A DNA stretch of 64,000 nucleotides from assembly GCA_905215505.1 (NCBI GenBank), contig CAJMPU010000005.1, forward strand, positions 1-64,000, in the 5' to 3' direction. Below are positions 35,229 through 44,137 of the stretch, in pieces. Below the pieces are notes generated by a model, which saw nothing but the letters and a program-made list of their open reading frames with translations, made no database searches and was not told the origin of the DNA. The stretch comes from an uncultured bacterium. Its GTDB lineage: Bacteria; Actinomycetota; Coriobacteriia; Coriobacteriales; Coriobacteriaceae. A program made the translations under genes and the position numbers. Position 1 is the stretch's first letter; each line of letters opens with the position of its first letter.

Positions 35229-36692
35229 ATGTCAGATACGAAGGCGAAGAAGACAAACAGACGTTTTAAGTTCAAATTACCGCATGTCTATACGATCATG
35301 TTCTTGCTGATCGTTGTCTTTGCGGTCCTGACTTGGATCGTTCCCTCTGGTCAGTATCAGCGCAAGACGATTTCGACAGCGGCGGGCGAGCGTGAAGTCG
35401 CCGTTGCTGGAACCTATGAACAGGTCGATAAGAACTACACCGATTCCGAGACCGGCGAGACCATCAATCTGGGTCAGGATATCTTCGCGGTCCTGCAAGC
35501 GCCCACTAAGGGCATCCAAGAGGCTGCCGACGTCGTTGCGTTCGTCTTATTGATTGGCGGATCGTTCGCAATCATCACCAAGACCAACGCTTTGAATGCC
35601 GGCATGAGCCGTGTGATTAAAAAGCTCAAGAACAAGGACATCCTCATCATTCCCATCACGATGACGTTGCTGTCCATTTGCGGCACTACGTTTGGTATGT
35701 CTGAGGAAGCCCTGCCGTTCTATGCCATCTTCATTCCCATCATGATGGGTATCGGTTATGACTCGATGACGGCATTCATCATCTGCTTCCTTGGTCCTAA
35801 CCTGGGATATTGTGCTTCGACCATCGACCCGTTTAACGTCTTGATCGCACAGGGCATTATCGGCATCGAGGGCAATCCGCAACTGTGGCTGCGCGCCGTT
35901 TCTTGGGTCATCTTCACTGCCGTCGGTATCGCATGGGCCATGCGCTACGCCATGCGCGTCAAGAAAAACCCCGAGTCGTCCATTACGCACGAGGACGATA
36001 AGCTCAAGCGTATCGAGTTTTCCGTGACCGATGCCTCCATCGAGGAAGAGTTCACTATCCGTCAGAAGCTCGTGCTTATCGATTTTGCTTGCGGTATGGG
36101 CATTATCGTCTGGGGTCTTGTTACCCAGGGTTGGTACATGAATGAGATTTCCGCCGTGTTCCTTGGCATGGGCTTGCTTGCCGGTATCCTGGGCGGTCTT
36201 GACCAGCAGACGATTGCTGAGGAGTTCGTTAAAGGTCTCGCCGACTTTGCGTACGCCGCCATCGTTATTGGTATCGCTCGCGGTATTCTGGTCATCGCCG
36301 AGGGCGGCATGATCATCGACACCATTCTCCAGGCGCTCGCTACTGCGCTCGCCGGTGCACCCGCCGCCGTCTACACCACGTTTATGTATATCGTCCTTGG
36401 CCTGCTCTCTTTGCTGGTTCCCTCGAGTTCTGGCCTGGCGGCGCTCACCATGCCTGTTATGGGCCCCCTGACCGAGCTTATGGGCCTCAATCCCGAGGCA
36501 GCCGTTACCGCGCTCCAGTTTGCTAATCAGACCATCAACACCATCAGTCCCGTGGCGGGCATGACGGTCGCCGGCCTTGCCGTGGCAAAGATCTCGTTTG
36601 GCCAATGGTGGAAGACCATTTGGAAGTTCTTCATTTTCATGGTCGTCTTTGGCCTGATCGTAACGGCAATCTCTGGCATGCTTCCGGTGTAG
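35229..36692 (+). CDS. YfcC-family membrane carrier
   Basis: A 487-residue membrane protein of the YfcC family (related to basic amino-acid and C4-dicarboxylate carriers), with about 12 hydrophobic segments beginning HVYTIMFLLIVVFAVLTWIVPSGQY. Conserved blocks are GTTFGMSEEALPFYAIFIP and LLVPSSSGLAALTMPVMGPL. First gene of the catabolic operon and its only transporter, so it should import the substrate. GGAGG at 35219-35223 sets ATG 35229. Confidence 0.88.
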   Translation: MSDTKAKKTNRRFKFKLPHVYTIMFLLIVVFAVLTWIVPSGQYQRKTISTAAGEREVAVAGTYEQVDKNYTDSETGETINLGQDIFAVLQAPTKGIQEAADVVAFVLLIGGSFAIITKTNALNAGMSRVIKKLKNKDILIIPITMTLLSICGTTFGMSEEALPFYAIFIPIMMGIGYDSMTAFIICFLGPNLGYCASTIDPFNVLIAQGIIGIEGNPQLWLRAVSWVIFTAVGIAWAMRYAMRVKKNPESSITHEDDKLKRIEFSVTDASIEEEFTIRQKLVLIDFACGMGIIVWGLVTQGWYMNEISAVFLGMGLLAGILGGLDQQTIAEEFVKGLADFAYAAIVIGIARGILVIAEGGMIIDTILQALATALAGAPAAVYTTFMYIVLGLLSLLVPSSSGLAALTMPVMGPLTELMGLNPEAAVTALQFANQTINTISPVAGMTVAGLAVAKISFGQWWKTIWKFFIFMVVFGLIVTAISGMLPV

Positions 36693-36701
36693 GTGGTTGT
36701 G

Positions 36702-38285
36702 ATGTCTGATCGTTTGACGGTCCTGACGTCTAAGAGCGTCTTTACCGGTACGGGGGACCTGCCGTTTGAAGGTTTCGTAGCGGTCCGTGGCAATCGAATT
36801 GAGGCTGTTGGCACCAAGTGTGAGGTAGCTTCGTATTTGACCCAAGCGGACGAGGTAGTTGACCTGGGCGACCGCACCGTCATGCCTGGCCTGATCGATG
36901 TGCATACCTTCTATACGGGCTGGGCGCTGCGGACGTTGGGGTCTGATCTGTCCGGCGTCGCCGATGCCAAAGAGGCCGTGTCGCTCTTGCGTGCATGGAA
37001 AGAAGATCATCCGGATTGCGCGGCGGCTTTTGGCCACAACCTACCCGAAACGCTGGCATCGGATGCCGAGAACGCAAATACGGCGGCTGTGTTTGACGAT
37101 TGTTTTGGCGATATCCCTGTCGTCTGCTTTACACCGGGTGCGGAGACCTGCGTTCTCAATGCTGCCGCCAGTGCGCGATACGGCTTTACACCGCAGGCGT
37201 GCTATGCCGAGAAGATCTGGCGCATGATGAGCGATTTCCTCGCGCTGCCCGAGGTACGTGCGGGGTATTCGGACTACATGAGCATGCTTAACGAGCGCGG
37301 CGTTACCGCCATCAAGGAGATGGCGTTTGATGACTACTACGGCTTTGCCGACGAAATGGCTCGCCGTGAGGAATCTGGTGAGCTGACGGTTCGCGTCTCT
37401 ATGATGTCGCAGCCGGTGGGCGCTGGTGCAAATCTGGCATATGCCCGCGAGGCACGAGAGCGCTTCCGGGGACCGTTCGTTCGTTTTTCTGGCTTCAACC
37501 GTATGACCGATCGCGGCGTATGGGCGGGGCTTGCCGAGATGATTGACCCCTATGAGGACACGGCCGATGCGGGAGCCGCCGGCAAGACGGTCGTCGAGGA
37601 GCCCGAGTGGGATCTGATTGAGAACGAGCTACGTGCAATTGATGCTGACGGCTTCCGATATTCCTTGCATTGCCAGGGAGATGGCGCCGTTCGTCGCACC
37701 GTGGCGCTCTATGCCTCGCTGCCTCGAGACGAACATGGACGGATGCTTCGCCGCCATGCGATTACCGATCTCGAGAACTCTGACCCGACCGATCTTGTCG
37801 AGTTTGGCAAGTTAGGTGGAATTTGCGAGGTCTATCCGCAGATTCTGACGCTGGACCGGCGCGAGGATTGCCTATCGATGATGCGTCGACAAATTGGCGA
37901 GACGCGACTTTTACACAGCTGGAATCGCCGCGGCATGGAAGATTCCGGATGCACGGTGTGCTGTGGTACGGATTTGCCGCTGCTGATTCCGAGCCTGGGC
38001 GAGTCAATCTACAGCGCGTGCGGCGGATACTTCGACGATGGACTGCCCGTGAATGAGGCCAACGTGCTGACGCTTGTCGAGCTCTTGCGCGCTTGGACTG
38101 CCGGGGGCGCGTACGATCTGATGCGCGAAGACGAGCTGGGTACGCTTGAGGTTGGCAAGCTTGCCGATATCTGCGTGCTCGATCGGGATGTGTTCGACCT
38201 CGATTATCGCGACGCACGCGATCTTGCGGTTGATATGACGATGTCGGACGGACAAATCGTGTTCGATCGAAATAAGGAGGCATAA
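36702..38285 (+). CDS. YtcJ-like amidohydrolase with altered metal motif
   Basis: A 527-residue protein of the amidohydrolase-3 (YtcJ) group: beta-domain at both ends, core with LHCQGDGAVRRTVALY and CCGTDLPLLIPS. The usual HxH pair after PGLID is changed to HTF (VMPGLIDVHTFYTG), so one metal ligand is missing. ATG 36702 has AGGTGG at 36691-36696; the gene begins ten bases after the carrier stop. It may hydrolyse an N-acyl or amide form of the substrate, if still active. Confidence 0.82.
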   Translation: MSDRLTVLTSKSVFTGTGDLPFEGFVAVRGNRIEAVGTKCEVASYLTQADEVVDLGDRTVMPGLIDVHTFYTGWALRTLGSDLSGVADAKEAVSLLRAWKEDHPDCAAAFGHNLPETLASDAENANTAAVFDDCFGDIPVVCFTPGAETCVLNAAASARYGFTPQACYAEKIWRMMSDFLALPEVRAGYSDYMSMLNERGVTAIKEMAFDDYYGFADEMARREESGELTVRVSMMSQPVGAGANLAYAREARERFRGPFVRFSGFNRMTDRGVWAGLAEMIDPYEDTADAGAAGKTVVEEPEWDLIENELRAIDADGFRYSLHCQGDGAVRRTVALYASLPRDEHGRMLRRHAITDLENSDPTDLVEFGKLGGICEVYPQILTLDRREDCLSMMRRQIGETRLLHSWNRRGMEDSGCTVCCGTDLPLLIPSLGESIYSACGGYFDDGLPVNEANVLTLVELLRAWTAGGAYDLMREDELGTLEVGKLADICVLDRDVFDLDYRDARDLAVDMTMSDGQIVFDRNKEA

Positions 38286-38286
38286 G

Positions 38287-39138
38287 GTGTCTGAATCCAA
38301 ACCGACGCTGCGCCGCGAACAGATTGCGGGCATGAATATCCACTACATCATGTGGTCGCTCGATTACTTCCTTGACGCGCAGCAGCGTTTGGGCTTTGAG
38401 TCCATTGAGCTGTGGTGTGCGGAGCCGCATGTGACGCTCGACCACACGGGCTACTTTGAGGCTGAGGTCCTGGCGAAAAAGGCTGCAGACCGTGGGCTTA
38501 GGTATCGTACTCTGTGCCCCGAGAATGTTGTCTATCCTTGGCAATACTGCGCACGCAAGCCGCTGCATGAACAGCGCAGCCTGGCGTACTTTAAGCACGG
38601 CATTGAGCTTGCCGAGGTACTTGGGTGCGACCGTATGTCCGTCAACTCGGGCTGGGGCGACTGGGACGAGGATCGCGAGGAAGCCTGGAAGCGCAGCCGC
38701 GAGCACTTGTCCATTCTGGCGGAGTATGCCGGCGAGCACGGTCTGGTGCTTACGATGGAAAGCCTGCGTCCCGAGGAGAGCAACCTTGTGACGACGGTTT
38801 CCGATGCGAAGCGCATGATTGACGAGGTCGCGAGCCCGTACTTACAGCCCATGGTTGATACAACCGCGATGGGCGTTGCAGGCGAGACGCTCGAGGACTG
38901 GTTTGCCGCCTTTGGTGATGGGGCAATTCACGAGATGCACTTTATCGACGGTGACCCGTATGGCCATCTGGTGTGGGGCGATGGCAAGCACGATATGGAC
39001 GCCTTCGTCGCCACGCTTAATGCCCATGGTTTCGATGGCATGCTGGGCCAGGAAATCACGGACGGGCGTTACTACGATGACCCGGCGGCGGCAGATGCCA
39101 AGAACATGGCCGCATTCGAGAAATATCTGATTGACTAA
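38287..39138 (+). CDS. Sugar isomerase/epimerase, FrlC-like
   Basis: A 283-residue xylose-isomerase-like TIM barrel. Metal-ligand positions fit the family: LTMESLRPEESN (Glu), MVDTTAM (Asp), MHFIDGD (His/Asp) and LGQEITDG (Glu). Layout and gene context resemble FrlC, which epimerises psicoselysine to fructoselysine. Start GTG 38287 follows AAGGAGG, one base after the amidohydrolase stop. Part of the sugar-amine operon. Confidence 0.8.
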   Translation: MSESKPTLRREQIAGMNIHYIMWSLDYFLDAQQRLGFESIELWCAEPHVTLDHTGYFEAEVLAKKAADRGLRYRTLCPENVVYPWQYCARKPLHEQRSLAYFKHGIELAEVLGCDRMSVNSGWGDWDEDREEAWKRSREHLSILAEYAGEHGLVLTMESLRPEESNLVTTVSDAKRMIDEVASPYLQPMVDTTAMGVAGETLEDWFAAFGDGAIHEMHFIDGDPYGHLVWGDGKHDMDAFVATLNAHGFDGMLGQEITDGRYYDDPAAADAKNMAAFEKYLID

Positions 39139-39200
39139 AACAACTATCGGCCACGCAGCCAACGTCATTGATTGCGGACCAAACAAGAAAGGAACTGGAT

Positions 39201-40169
39201 ATGAACGCACACGATCTGATCAAAGAGGCAATTGCCGAGAAGGGCAAGTTCGACAGCGTCTACTGGATTGCTTGCGGTGGCTCCATGATCGATTTGATCC
39301 CGGCTCATGAGCTTCTGCAGCGCGAGGCAACCACCTTCACTTCGTATATCTATACGGCTCGCGAGTTTGATATCATGCGCCCGCGCCGCTTGGGTGAGAA
39401 ATCCCTGGTCATTGCTTGCAGCCACAGCGGCAACACCCCCGAGGTCGTCGAGGGCTGTGAGATTGCCCTTGCTGCCGGCGCTACGGTGATCGCCCAGACC
39501 GACAACGCTGGATCCAAGATTGACTCCGGCAAGTGGACCACGTGGGTCTACCCGTGGGGCGAGGGCGTGCCGCAGGCCGAGGTCCCCGCTGGCATTTCGC
39601 TGTCGCTTGCGGCCGAGCTGCTCGATCAGCAGGAGGGCTACGCCGATCTTGCCGATATGTATGCCGGTATCGCCGAGATGGATAAGATTCTTCCCCCGGC
39701 ACGTGAGAAGGTAAATGCCGAGCTAGGCGATCGTTTTGCCAAGCTTTGCCAGGAGCACGAGTTCTTCTACATTCTGGGCAGCGGTCCCAACTTTAGCCAG
39801 ACCTACGGTTTCGCTATCTGCTCTCTTATGGAGATGCAGTGGCAGCACTGCAGCTACATCCACTCTGCCGAGTACTTCCACGGCCCCTTCGAGGCTACTC
39901 AGGATGGCGTTTTTTACTTCCTGCAGATGGGCTCCAGCGAGTGCCGTGCTATGGACGAGCGCGCCCTTGCGTTCCTTAAGACGCATACCGATACGCTGAT
40001 GGTGCTCGATGCCAAGGAGTACGGTATGGAAGCCGTGCCGGCGAGCGTCCGTGCCTATCTGGACCCGGTGCTGTTCTACGCCATGAACTGCGAGCTGCGT
40101 GCTGCACGCGGCAAGGTGTTTGATCACGATCCCGATTTCCGTCGCTATATGGGTGTTGTCGAGTACTAG
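39201..40169 (+). CDS. SIS-domain sugar deglycase, FrlB-like
   Basis: A 322-residue protein with two SIS (sugar isomerase) domains. Motifs: WIACGGSMIDLIPA, LVIACSHSGNTPEVV and GSGPNFSQTYGFAIC, with a C-terminal AEYFHGPFEAT. It resembles FrlB, which splits fructoselysine 6-phosphate to glucose 6-phosphate and an amine. AAAGGA precedes ATG 39201. The FrlD-like kinase follows 14 bases downstream, the expected partner. Confidence 0.82.
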   Translation: MNAHDLIKEAIAEKGKFDSVYWIACGGSMIDLIPAHELLQREATTFTSYIYTAREFDIMRPRRLGEKSLVIACSHSGNTPEVVEGCEIALAAGATVIAQTDNAGSKIDSGKWTTWVYPWGEGVPQAEVPAGISLSLAAELLDQQEGYADLADMYAGIAEMDKILPPAREKVNAELGDRFAKLCQEHEFFYILGSGPNFSQTYGFAICSLMEMQWQHCSYIHSAEYFHGPFEATQDGVFYFLQMGSSECRAMDERALAFLKTHTDTLMVLDAKEYGMEAVPASVRAYLDPVLFYAMNCELRAARGKVFDHDPDFRRYMGVVEY

Positions 40170-40183
40170 AAGGGGCAAAGGCC

Positions 40184-41047
40184 ATGGCATTTAACGTTAA
40201 CGCGCTCGGATTTGGCGACAACGTCGTCGATCGCTACGAGCATATCCACACCATGTATCCCGGCGGCAATGCGGTGAACTTCGCCGTTTATGCCAAGAAA
40301 TGCGGTGCCGCACGCTCTGCATACATGGGCATTTTTGGCAATGACGCCGCTGCCGAGCATGTCATTGCAAGCCTCGAGGATGAGGGTATCGAGCTTGACA
40401 AGTGCGAGCAGATGATTGGCGAGAACGGAGCGGCTCGCGTGACCGTCGTTGACGGTGACCGTGTCTTCCTCGGTTCCAACGAGGGCGGTATCCGTGGCGA
40501 TGCGCGCTATGTTCTCGATCGCTTTGACCTTTCGTACATGAAGCAGTTCGATGTGGTTCATTCGGGCAACTATTGCTTCACCGAGCGCGAGCTGCCCAAG
40601 TTGAAGGCTGCGGGCGTCACGGTCTCTTTTGACTTTTCGGACGACTCCACCGACGAGTACTACGAGCAGATTGCGCCCTACGTCGATTTTGCTTTCTTTA
40701 GTGCGGCGGATGCCGCGAGTGAGGACGAGATTCGCGAGCGTCTGGCATGGGTGAAGGGTCTGGGTCCGCGTTTTGTGTCGGCTACGGCGGGCGCCGCGGG
40801 CTGCATCGCTTACGACGGCGAGCGTTATTACCGCCAGCTGGCTAAACCGGTAACGGACATGAAGGACACCATGGGGGCGGGCGACTCGTTCCTCACCTCG
40901 TTTTTGATGTGCTATCTCGATTCCGCCAAGCGTGGTGAGGGTGGCGCCGAGGCCATCGAGCGCGCGCTCGACTTTGCTGCCGGGTTTGCCTCGACCGTGT
41001 GCGGCATGGAAGGTTCTTGGGGCCACGGAGCACCAATCGTCGAATAG
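40184..41047 (+). CDS. PfkB-family kinase, FrlD-like (first copy)
   Basis: A 287-residue ribokinase-type kinase. The N-terminal GFGDNVVDRYEHIHTMYPGGNAVNFAVYAKKCG and short length are typical of FrlD (fructoselysine 6-kinase); the C-terminal catalytic motif is DTMGAGDSFLTSFL with the base Asp. It would phosphorylate the sugar for the FrlB-like enzyme before it. Confidence 0.85.
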   Translation: MAFNVNALGFGDNVVDRYEHIHTMYPGGNAVNFAVYAKKCGAARSAYMGIFGNDAAAEHVIASLEDEGIELDKCEQMIGENGAARVTVVDGDRVFLGSNEGGIRGDARYVLDRFDLSYMKQFDVVHSGNYCFTERELPKLKAAGVTVSFDFSDDSTDEYYEQIAPYVDFAFFSAADAASEDEIRERLAWVKGLGPRFVSATAGAAGCIAYDGERYYRQLAKPVTDMKDTMGAGDSFLTSFLMCYLDSAKRGEGGAEAIERALDFAAGFASTVCGMEGSWGHGAPIVE

Positions 41048-41117
41048 CTTAAGAAAGCGTACGGCGGTCTGGCTATGAGGCCTTGGACAGCCGATGCAAA
41101 ACAATAAGCGAAACGCG

Positions 41118-41152
41118 AAAAGGGGGCTCGCCATGTGGTGGGTCCCCTTTTG
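41118..41152 (+). terminator. Hairpin inside the operon
   Basis: AAAAGGGG pairs with CCCCTTTT, with further pairing in the loop. It falls in the only long gap (121 bases) of the operon, between the two FrlD-like genes, and may divide it into two expression units. Confidence 0.5.
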
Positions 41153-41168
41153 AACATTGGAGAAGACC

Positions 41169-41969
41169 ATGGGTATTAAAGCGTGTGCGGCTGGTTTTTG
41201 CTGTGCGGACGTCTATCAAAACATCGGCGTGTTCTATCCGACTGGTAATGGCATTGACTGGGGTATCCATCTTGCACGAATGGGCGTTTCGGTATCCGCC
41301 GTGTCGGTTGTCGGCAAGGACGAGTACGGAGACAAGATGGGAGAGGCGCTGGCCGCCGAGGGGTTTGATATCTCTCATCTGCGGGTGGAGGATGGCGACA
41401 CCTCGGTGATGCTCATGGCATTGAAAGACGGCGTCGATCGCGTGCATCTCGAGGCAATCGATGGCGTAATGGAGACATATCGACCGAATGAAGATGACCG
41501 GGCGTTTATCCTAGAGCATGACATCATTCATACCGACCTGTTTGGCAATTGTTTGGACCTCCTGCCCGAATGGCATGATGCGGGCAAGACGGTGGTTATG
41601 GACTTCTCGGTGTTCAGCCAGGATCCCGAATATGCCTGCGAGGCTCATTTTCCTTACGTAGACTATGCGTTTATGTCGTTTGAAGAGGACACTCCGGAGC
41701 TGCGTGATTGGGTACGTCACGTACAGAAGTTGGGGCCGCGGGTGGCAGTTGCCACGCTTGGCGAGAAGGGAAGCATTGCCTTTGACGGCGAACGCTTCTA
41801 TGAGTGCGGGATCGTACCGGCGGAGAAGGTCGTTAACACCGTGGGCGCCGGTGACTCGTATATCGCCGGGTTTACCAAGGGCGTGATTGATGGCCTTGAT
41901 ATTCCGGCGTGTATGAAGGCGGGCGCCGAGCTTTCGTCCCGCGTCATCGGCTCTTTTGAGCCGTACTAG
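41169..41969 (+). CDS. PfkB-family kinase, FrlD-like (second copy)
   Basis: A 266-residue kinase, also FrlD-like (CCADVYQNIGVFYPTGNGIDWGIHLARMG) but differing from the first copy: the GGNA sugar-binding block reads TGNGIDW. Catalytic NTVGAGDSYIAGF is intact. Two related kinases in one operon suggest two substrates or two steps. GGAGAA lies before ATG 41169. Confidence 0.82.
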   Translation: MGIKACAAGFCCADVYQNIGVFYPTGNGIDWGIHLARMGVSVSAVSVVGKDEYGDKMGEALAAEGFDISHLRVEDGDTSVMLMALKDGVDRVHLEAIDGVMETYRPNEDDRAFILEHDIIHTDLFGNCLDLLPEWHDAGKTVVMDFSVFSQDPEYACEAHFPYVDYAFMSFEEDTPELRDWVRHVQKLGPRVAVATLGEKGSIAFDGERFYECGIVPAEKVVNTVGAGDSYIAGFTKGVIDGLDIPACMKAGAELSSRVIGSFEPY

Positions 41970-41996
41970 GGTCAAATGCTTGGAAAGGAGTGCGAA

Positions 41997-42857
41997 ATGG
42001 TTATCGACATGTTGGTCCAGCCCATGCTCTACGGCGAGATCTATACGCCGGGTGATGAGCCTGATGGATTCGGTTTTTGGTCACGAGAATTTGGTATGGG
42101 GCATATGGGCCCCATGGATTGGGATGAGCTTCAAGTCGAGATGGACGTCTGCGATGTGCAGAAGAGCGTGCTCATGCCGCTCGATGTAACCACGGCATGC
42201 GGAGGGCATTTTGGCACCAATGACCAGATTGCCATGCTGGTTGCCGCGCATCCCGATCGTCTGTGGGGATTTGCGAGCGTAGATCCGCAGGTGAGCGGTG
42301 CCGCAGACGAATTGGGGCGCGCCTTTACCGAGTTGGGGGCAAAGGGGCTTTGCCTGCATCCGGCAAAGCAGGGTTTTGCTCCCGATGATGCCGTGGCCGA
42401 GCCGCTTTACGAGCTGTGCGAGCGCTATAACAAGCCGGTAGTTTTCCATGCCGGTATGTCTTGGGAGCCGGGCGCAGAGCTCTCGCGCAGTAATCCGCTT
42501 GTATTTGAGCACACAATCGCAACGCATCCAAATGTGCGTTTTAGTTTGACCCACTTTGGCTGGCCCTGGGTGCGCGAGACCGTGGCGATGCTGCTCAAGT
42601 ATCCCAACTGCTACACGGACACCTCTATCACTTACATCGATTCGCCCGAGGAGATGATGCAGCGTCTTTTCACGGTCGATATGGGGCCGCTGTGGTATGA
42701 GCGCGCGCTATCGCATCAAGTGATGTTCGCCAGCAATACGCCGCGCTTCCGTGCGTTCAAACTCAAACGGGCGCTCGATACCGTGTCCATGCGCGATGAT
42801 GCGCGAGAAAGGCTCTACTGGGGTAATGCCCTGCGTTTTCTTGAAGGGGATGAGTGA
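41997..42857 (+). CDS. Amidohydrolase-2-like protein lacking key metal ligands
   Basis: A 286-residue TIM barrel of the COG2159 amidohydrolase group (LWGFASVDPQ, LHPAKQGFAPDD, VFHAGMSWEPG, SLTHFGWPWV). The N-terminal HxH is absent (VIDMLVQPMLY) and the late catalytic Asp is Asn (FASNTPRF). Two histidines remain. It may be a non-metal lyase or a binding protein rather than a standard hydrolase. AAAGGAG sets ATG 41997. Confidence 0.75.
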   Translation: MVIDMLVQPMLYGEIYTPGDEPDGFGFWSREFGMGHMGPMDWDELQVEMDVCDVQKSVLMPLDVTTACGGHFGTNDQIAMLVAAHPDRLWGFASVDPQVSGAADELGRAFTELGAKGLCLHPAKQGFAPDDAVAEPLYELCERYNKPVVFHAGMSWEPGAELSRSNPLVFEHTIATHPNVRFSLTHFGWPWVRETVAMLLKYPNCYTDTSITYIDSPEEMMQRLFTVDMGPLWYERALSHQVMFASNTPRFRAFKLKRALDTVSMRDDARERLYWGNALRFLEGDE

Positions 42858-42859
42858 AC

Positions 42860-43288
42860 ATGGTGACGCTCGAGACATTGAGCTATCTATCGACTGCTCC
42901 GGACCAGTTCATCGATATTACCGAAGACGTGCACGCTGCCATTGAACGCAGCTCGGTGACGAATGGCTTGGCAGCGATTATTTTGTCGCATACGACCTGT
43001 GGAATCGTGGTAAACGAGGGGCTGCCCTGCGTGGAGACGGATCTTATGGAGACGCTTGATCGCATCGCCCCGCTAGATGCCCCCTATGCGCATGCACACT
43101 TCCTGCCGAGCTATGGAGCCACCGGCAACAACTCCTGTGGGCATATCAAGAGCATGATTTGTGGAAACAGCTGCTTCTTTCCCGTCCAAGATGGCCACAT
43201 CGTGTGTGGAGGTGCCCAGAACATCTATCTTGCGGAGTTTGACGGTCCGCAGAAGCGAAAAGTGTACGTCGAGGTGCTGGGGGAGTAA
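42860..43288 (+). CDS. YjbQ family protein (UPF0047)
   Basis: A 142-residue YjbQ protein: SHTTCGIVVNEG, NSCGHIKSMICGNSCFFPV and GGAQNIYLAEFDGPQKRKV. YjbQ shows weak thiamine-phosphate synthase activity in some bacteria, but the normal role is unknown. Its beginning overlaps the end of the previous gene region (stop 42857), and AAGGGGA is upstream. Here it sits within a catabolic operon, which is unusual. Confidence 0.88.
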   Translation: MVTLETLSYLSTAPDQFIDITEDVHAAIERSSVTNGLAAIILSHTTCGIVVNEGLPCVETDLMETLDRIAPLDAPYAHAHFLPSYGATGNNSCGHIKSMICGNSCFFPVQDGHIVCGGAQNIYLAEFDGPQKRKVYVEVLGE

Positions 43289-43321
43289 CGTCCCTGCAAT
43301 AACCCTATGAAGGAGCACGCT

Positions 43322-44131
43322 ATGTCGTTTCTAACCTCGATGTTCAAGACCGAAAAGCCGGTTATCGGAATGCTGCACCTGCGTCCTCTGCCGGGCGATC
43401 CACTGTATTACCCGGGCGGAAGCGTGTCGCAGGTCGTGGAAGCCGCCAAGCGCGATCTCGAAGCGTTGCAACGGGGCGGTGTCGATGGCATTTTGATTAC
43501 CAATGAGCTCTCGATGCCCTATGAGCAGCACGTTTCTCCCTCAACCCTTGCATCGATGGGCTATGTAATCGGGGTTCTGTCCCATGATTTGTCGACCCCT
43601 TGGGGAGCTGAAGCTATTTACGATGGTGATGCCACAATCGAGCTGTGCGTTGCCGTCGATGCGCAGTTCACGCGCTGCAATTTTTGCGGTGCCTGGGCCG
43701 GTGATCTCGGGCTGATTAACCGAGATTTCGCTCACACCATGCGTCGCAAGACGGCGCTGCGCCTGGACGACCTCAAGCTTTTTCACTTCATCACGAGCGA
43801 GGGGGAGGTTTATCTCAACGACCGCACGACTGCGGACATTGCCGATTCACTTCTCTTTAATTGCCTACCGGATGCGATGGTCATCGGCGGTTCGGCTGCC
43901 GGTCGTGGTGCTTCGGGCGAGCTTGCCGATGAGGTCCGCGAGCGTGTTGGCGAAGTGCCTGTGGTATGTGGCACCGGTTGTCGCGAAAATACCGTGGCTG
44001 ACGTATTTGCTCACTACGATGGCGCGTTTGTCGGCACCTGCTTAAAGCGCGACGGAAAGCTGGATGCCCCGGTTGATGTTGAGCGGGTAGTTCGTTTTAT
44101 GGCTGCCGCTCGTACGGCGCGAGGGGAGTAG
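43322..44131 (+). CDS. BtpA/SgcQ-family protein
   Basis: A 269-residue TIM-barrel protein of the BtpA family (KPVIGMLHLRPLPGDP, GVDGILITNELSMPY, DAMVIGGSAAGRGAS). E. coli SgcQ, a member, belongs to an orphan sugar operon; the reaction is unknown. AAGGAG at 43310-43315 sets ATG 43322 rather than ATG 43307. Between yjbQ and the FGGY kinase. Confidence 0.88.
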   Translation: MSFLTSMFKTEKPVIGMLHLRPLPGDPLYYPGGSVSQVVEAAKRDLEALQRGGVDGILITNELSMPYEQHVSPSTLASMGYVIGVLSHDLSTPWGAEAIYDGDATIELCVAVDAQFTRCNFCGAWAGDLGLINRDFAHTMRRKTALRLDDLKLFHFITSEGEVYLNDRTTADIADSLLFNCLPDAMVIGGSAAGRGASGELADEVRERVGEVPVVCGTGCRENTVADVFAHYDGAFVGTCLKRDGKLDAPVDVERVVRFMAAARTARGE

Positions 44132-44137
44132 GCACCT

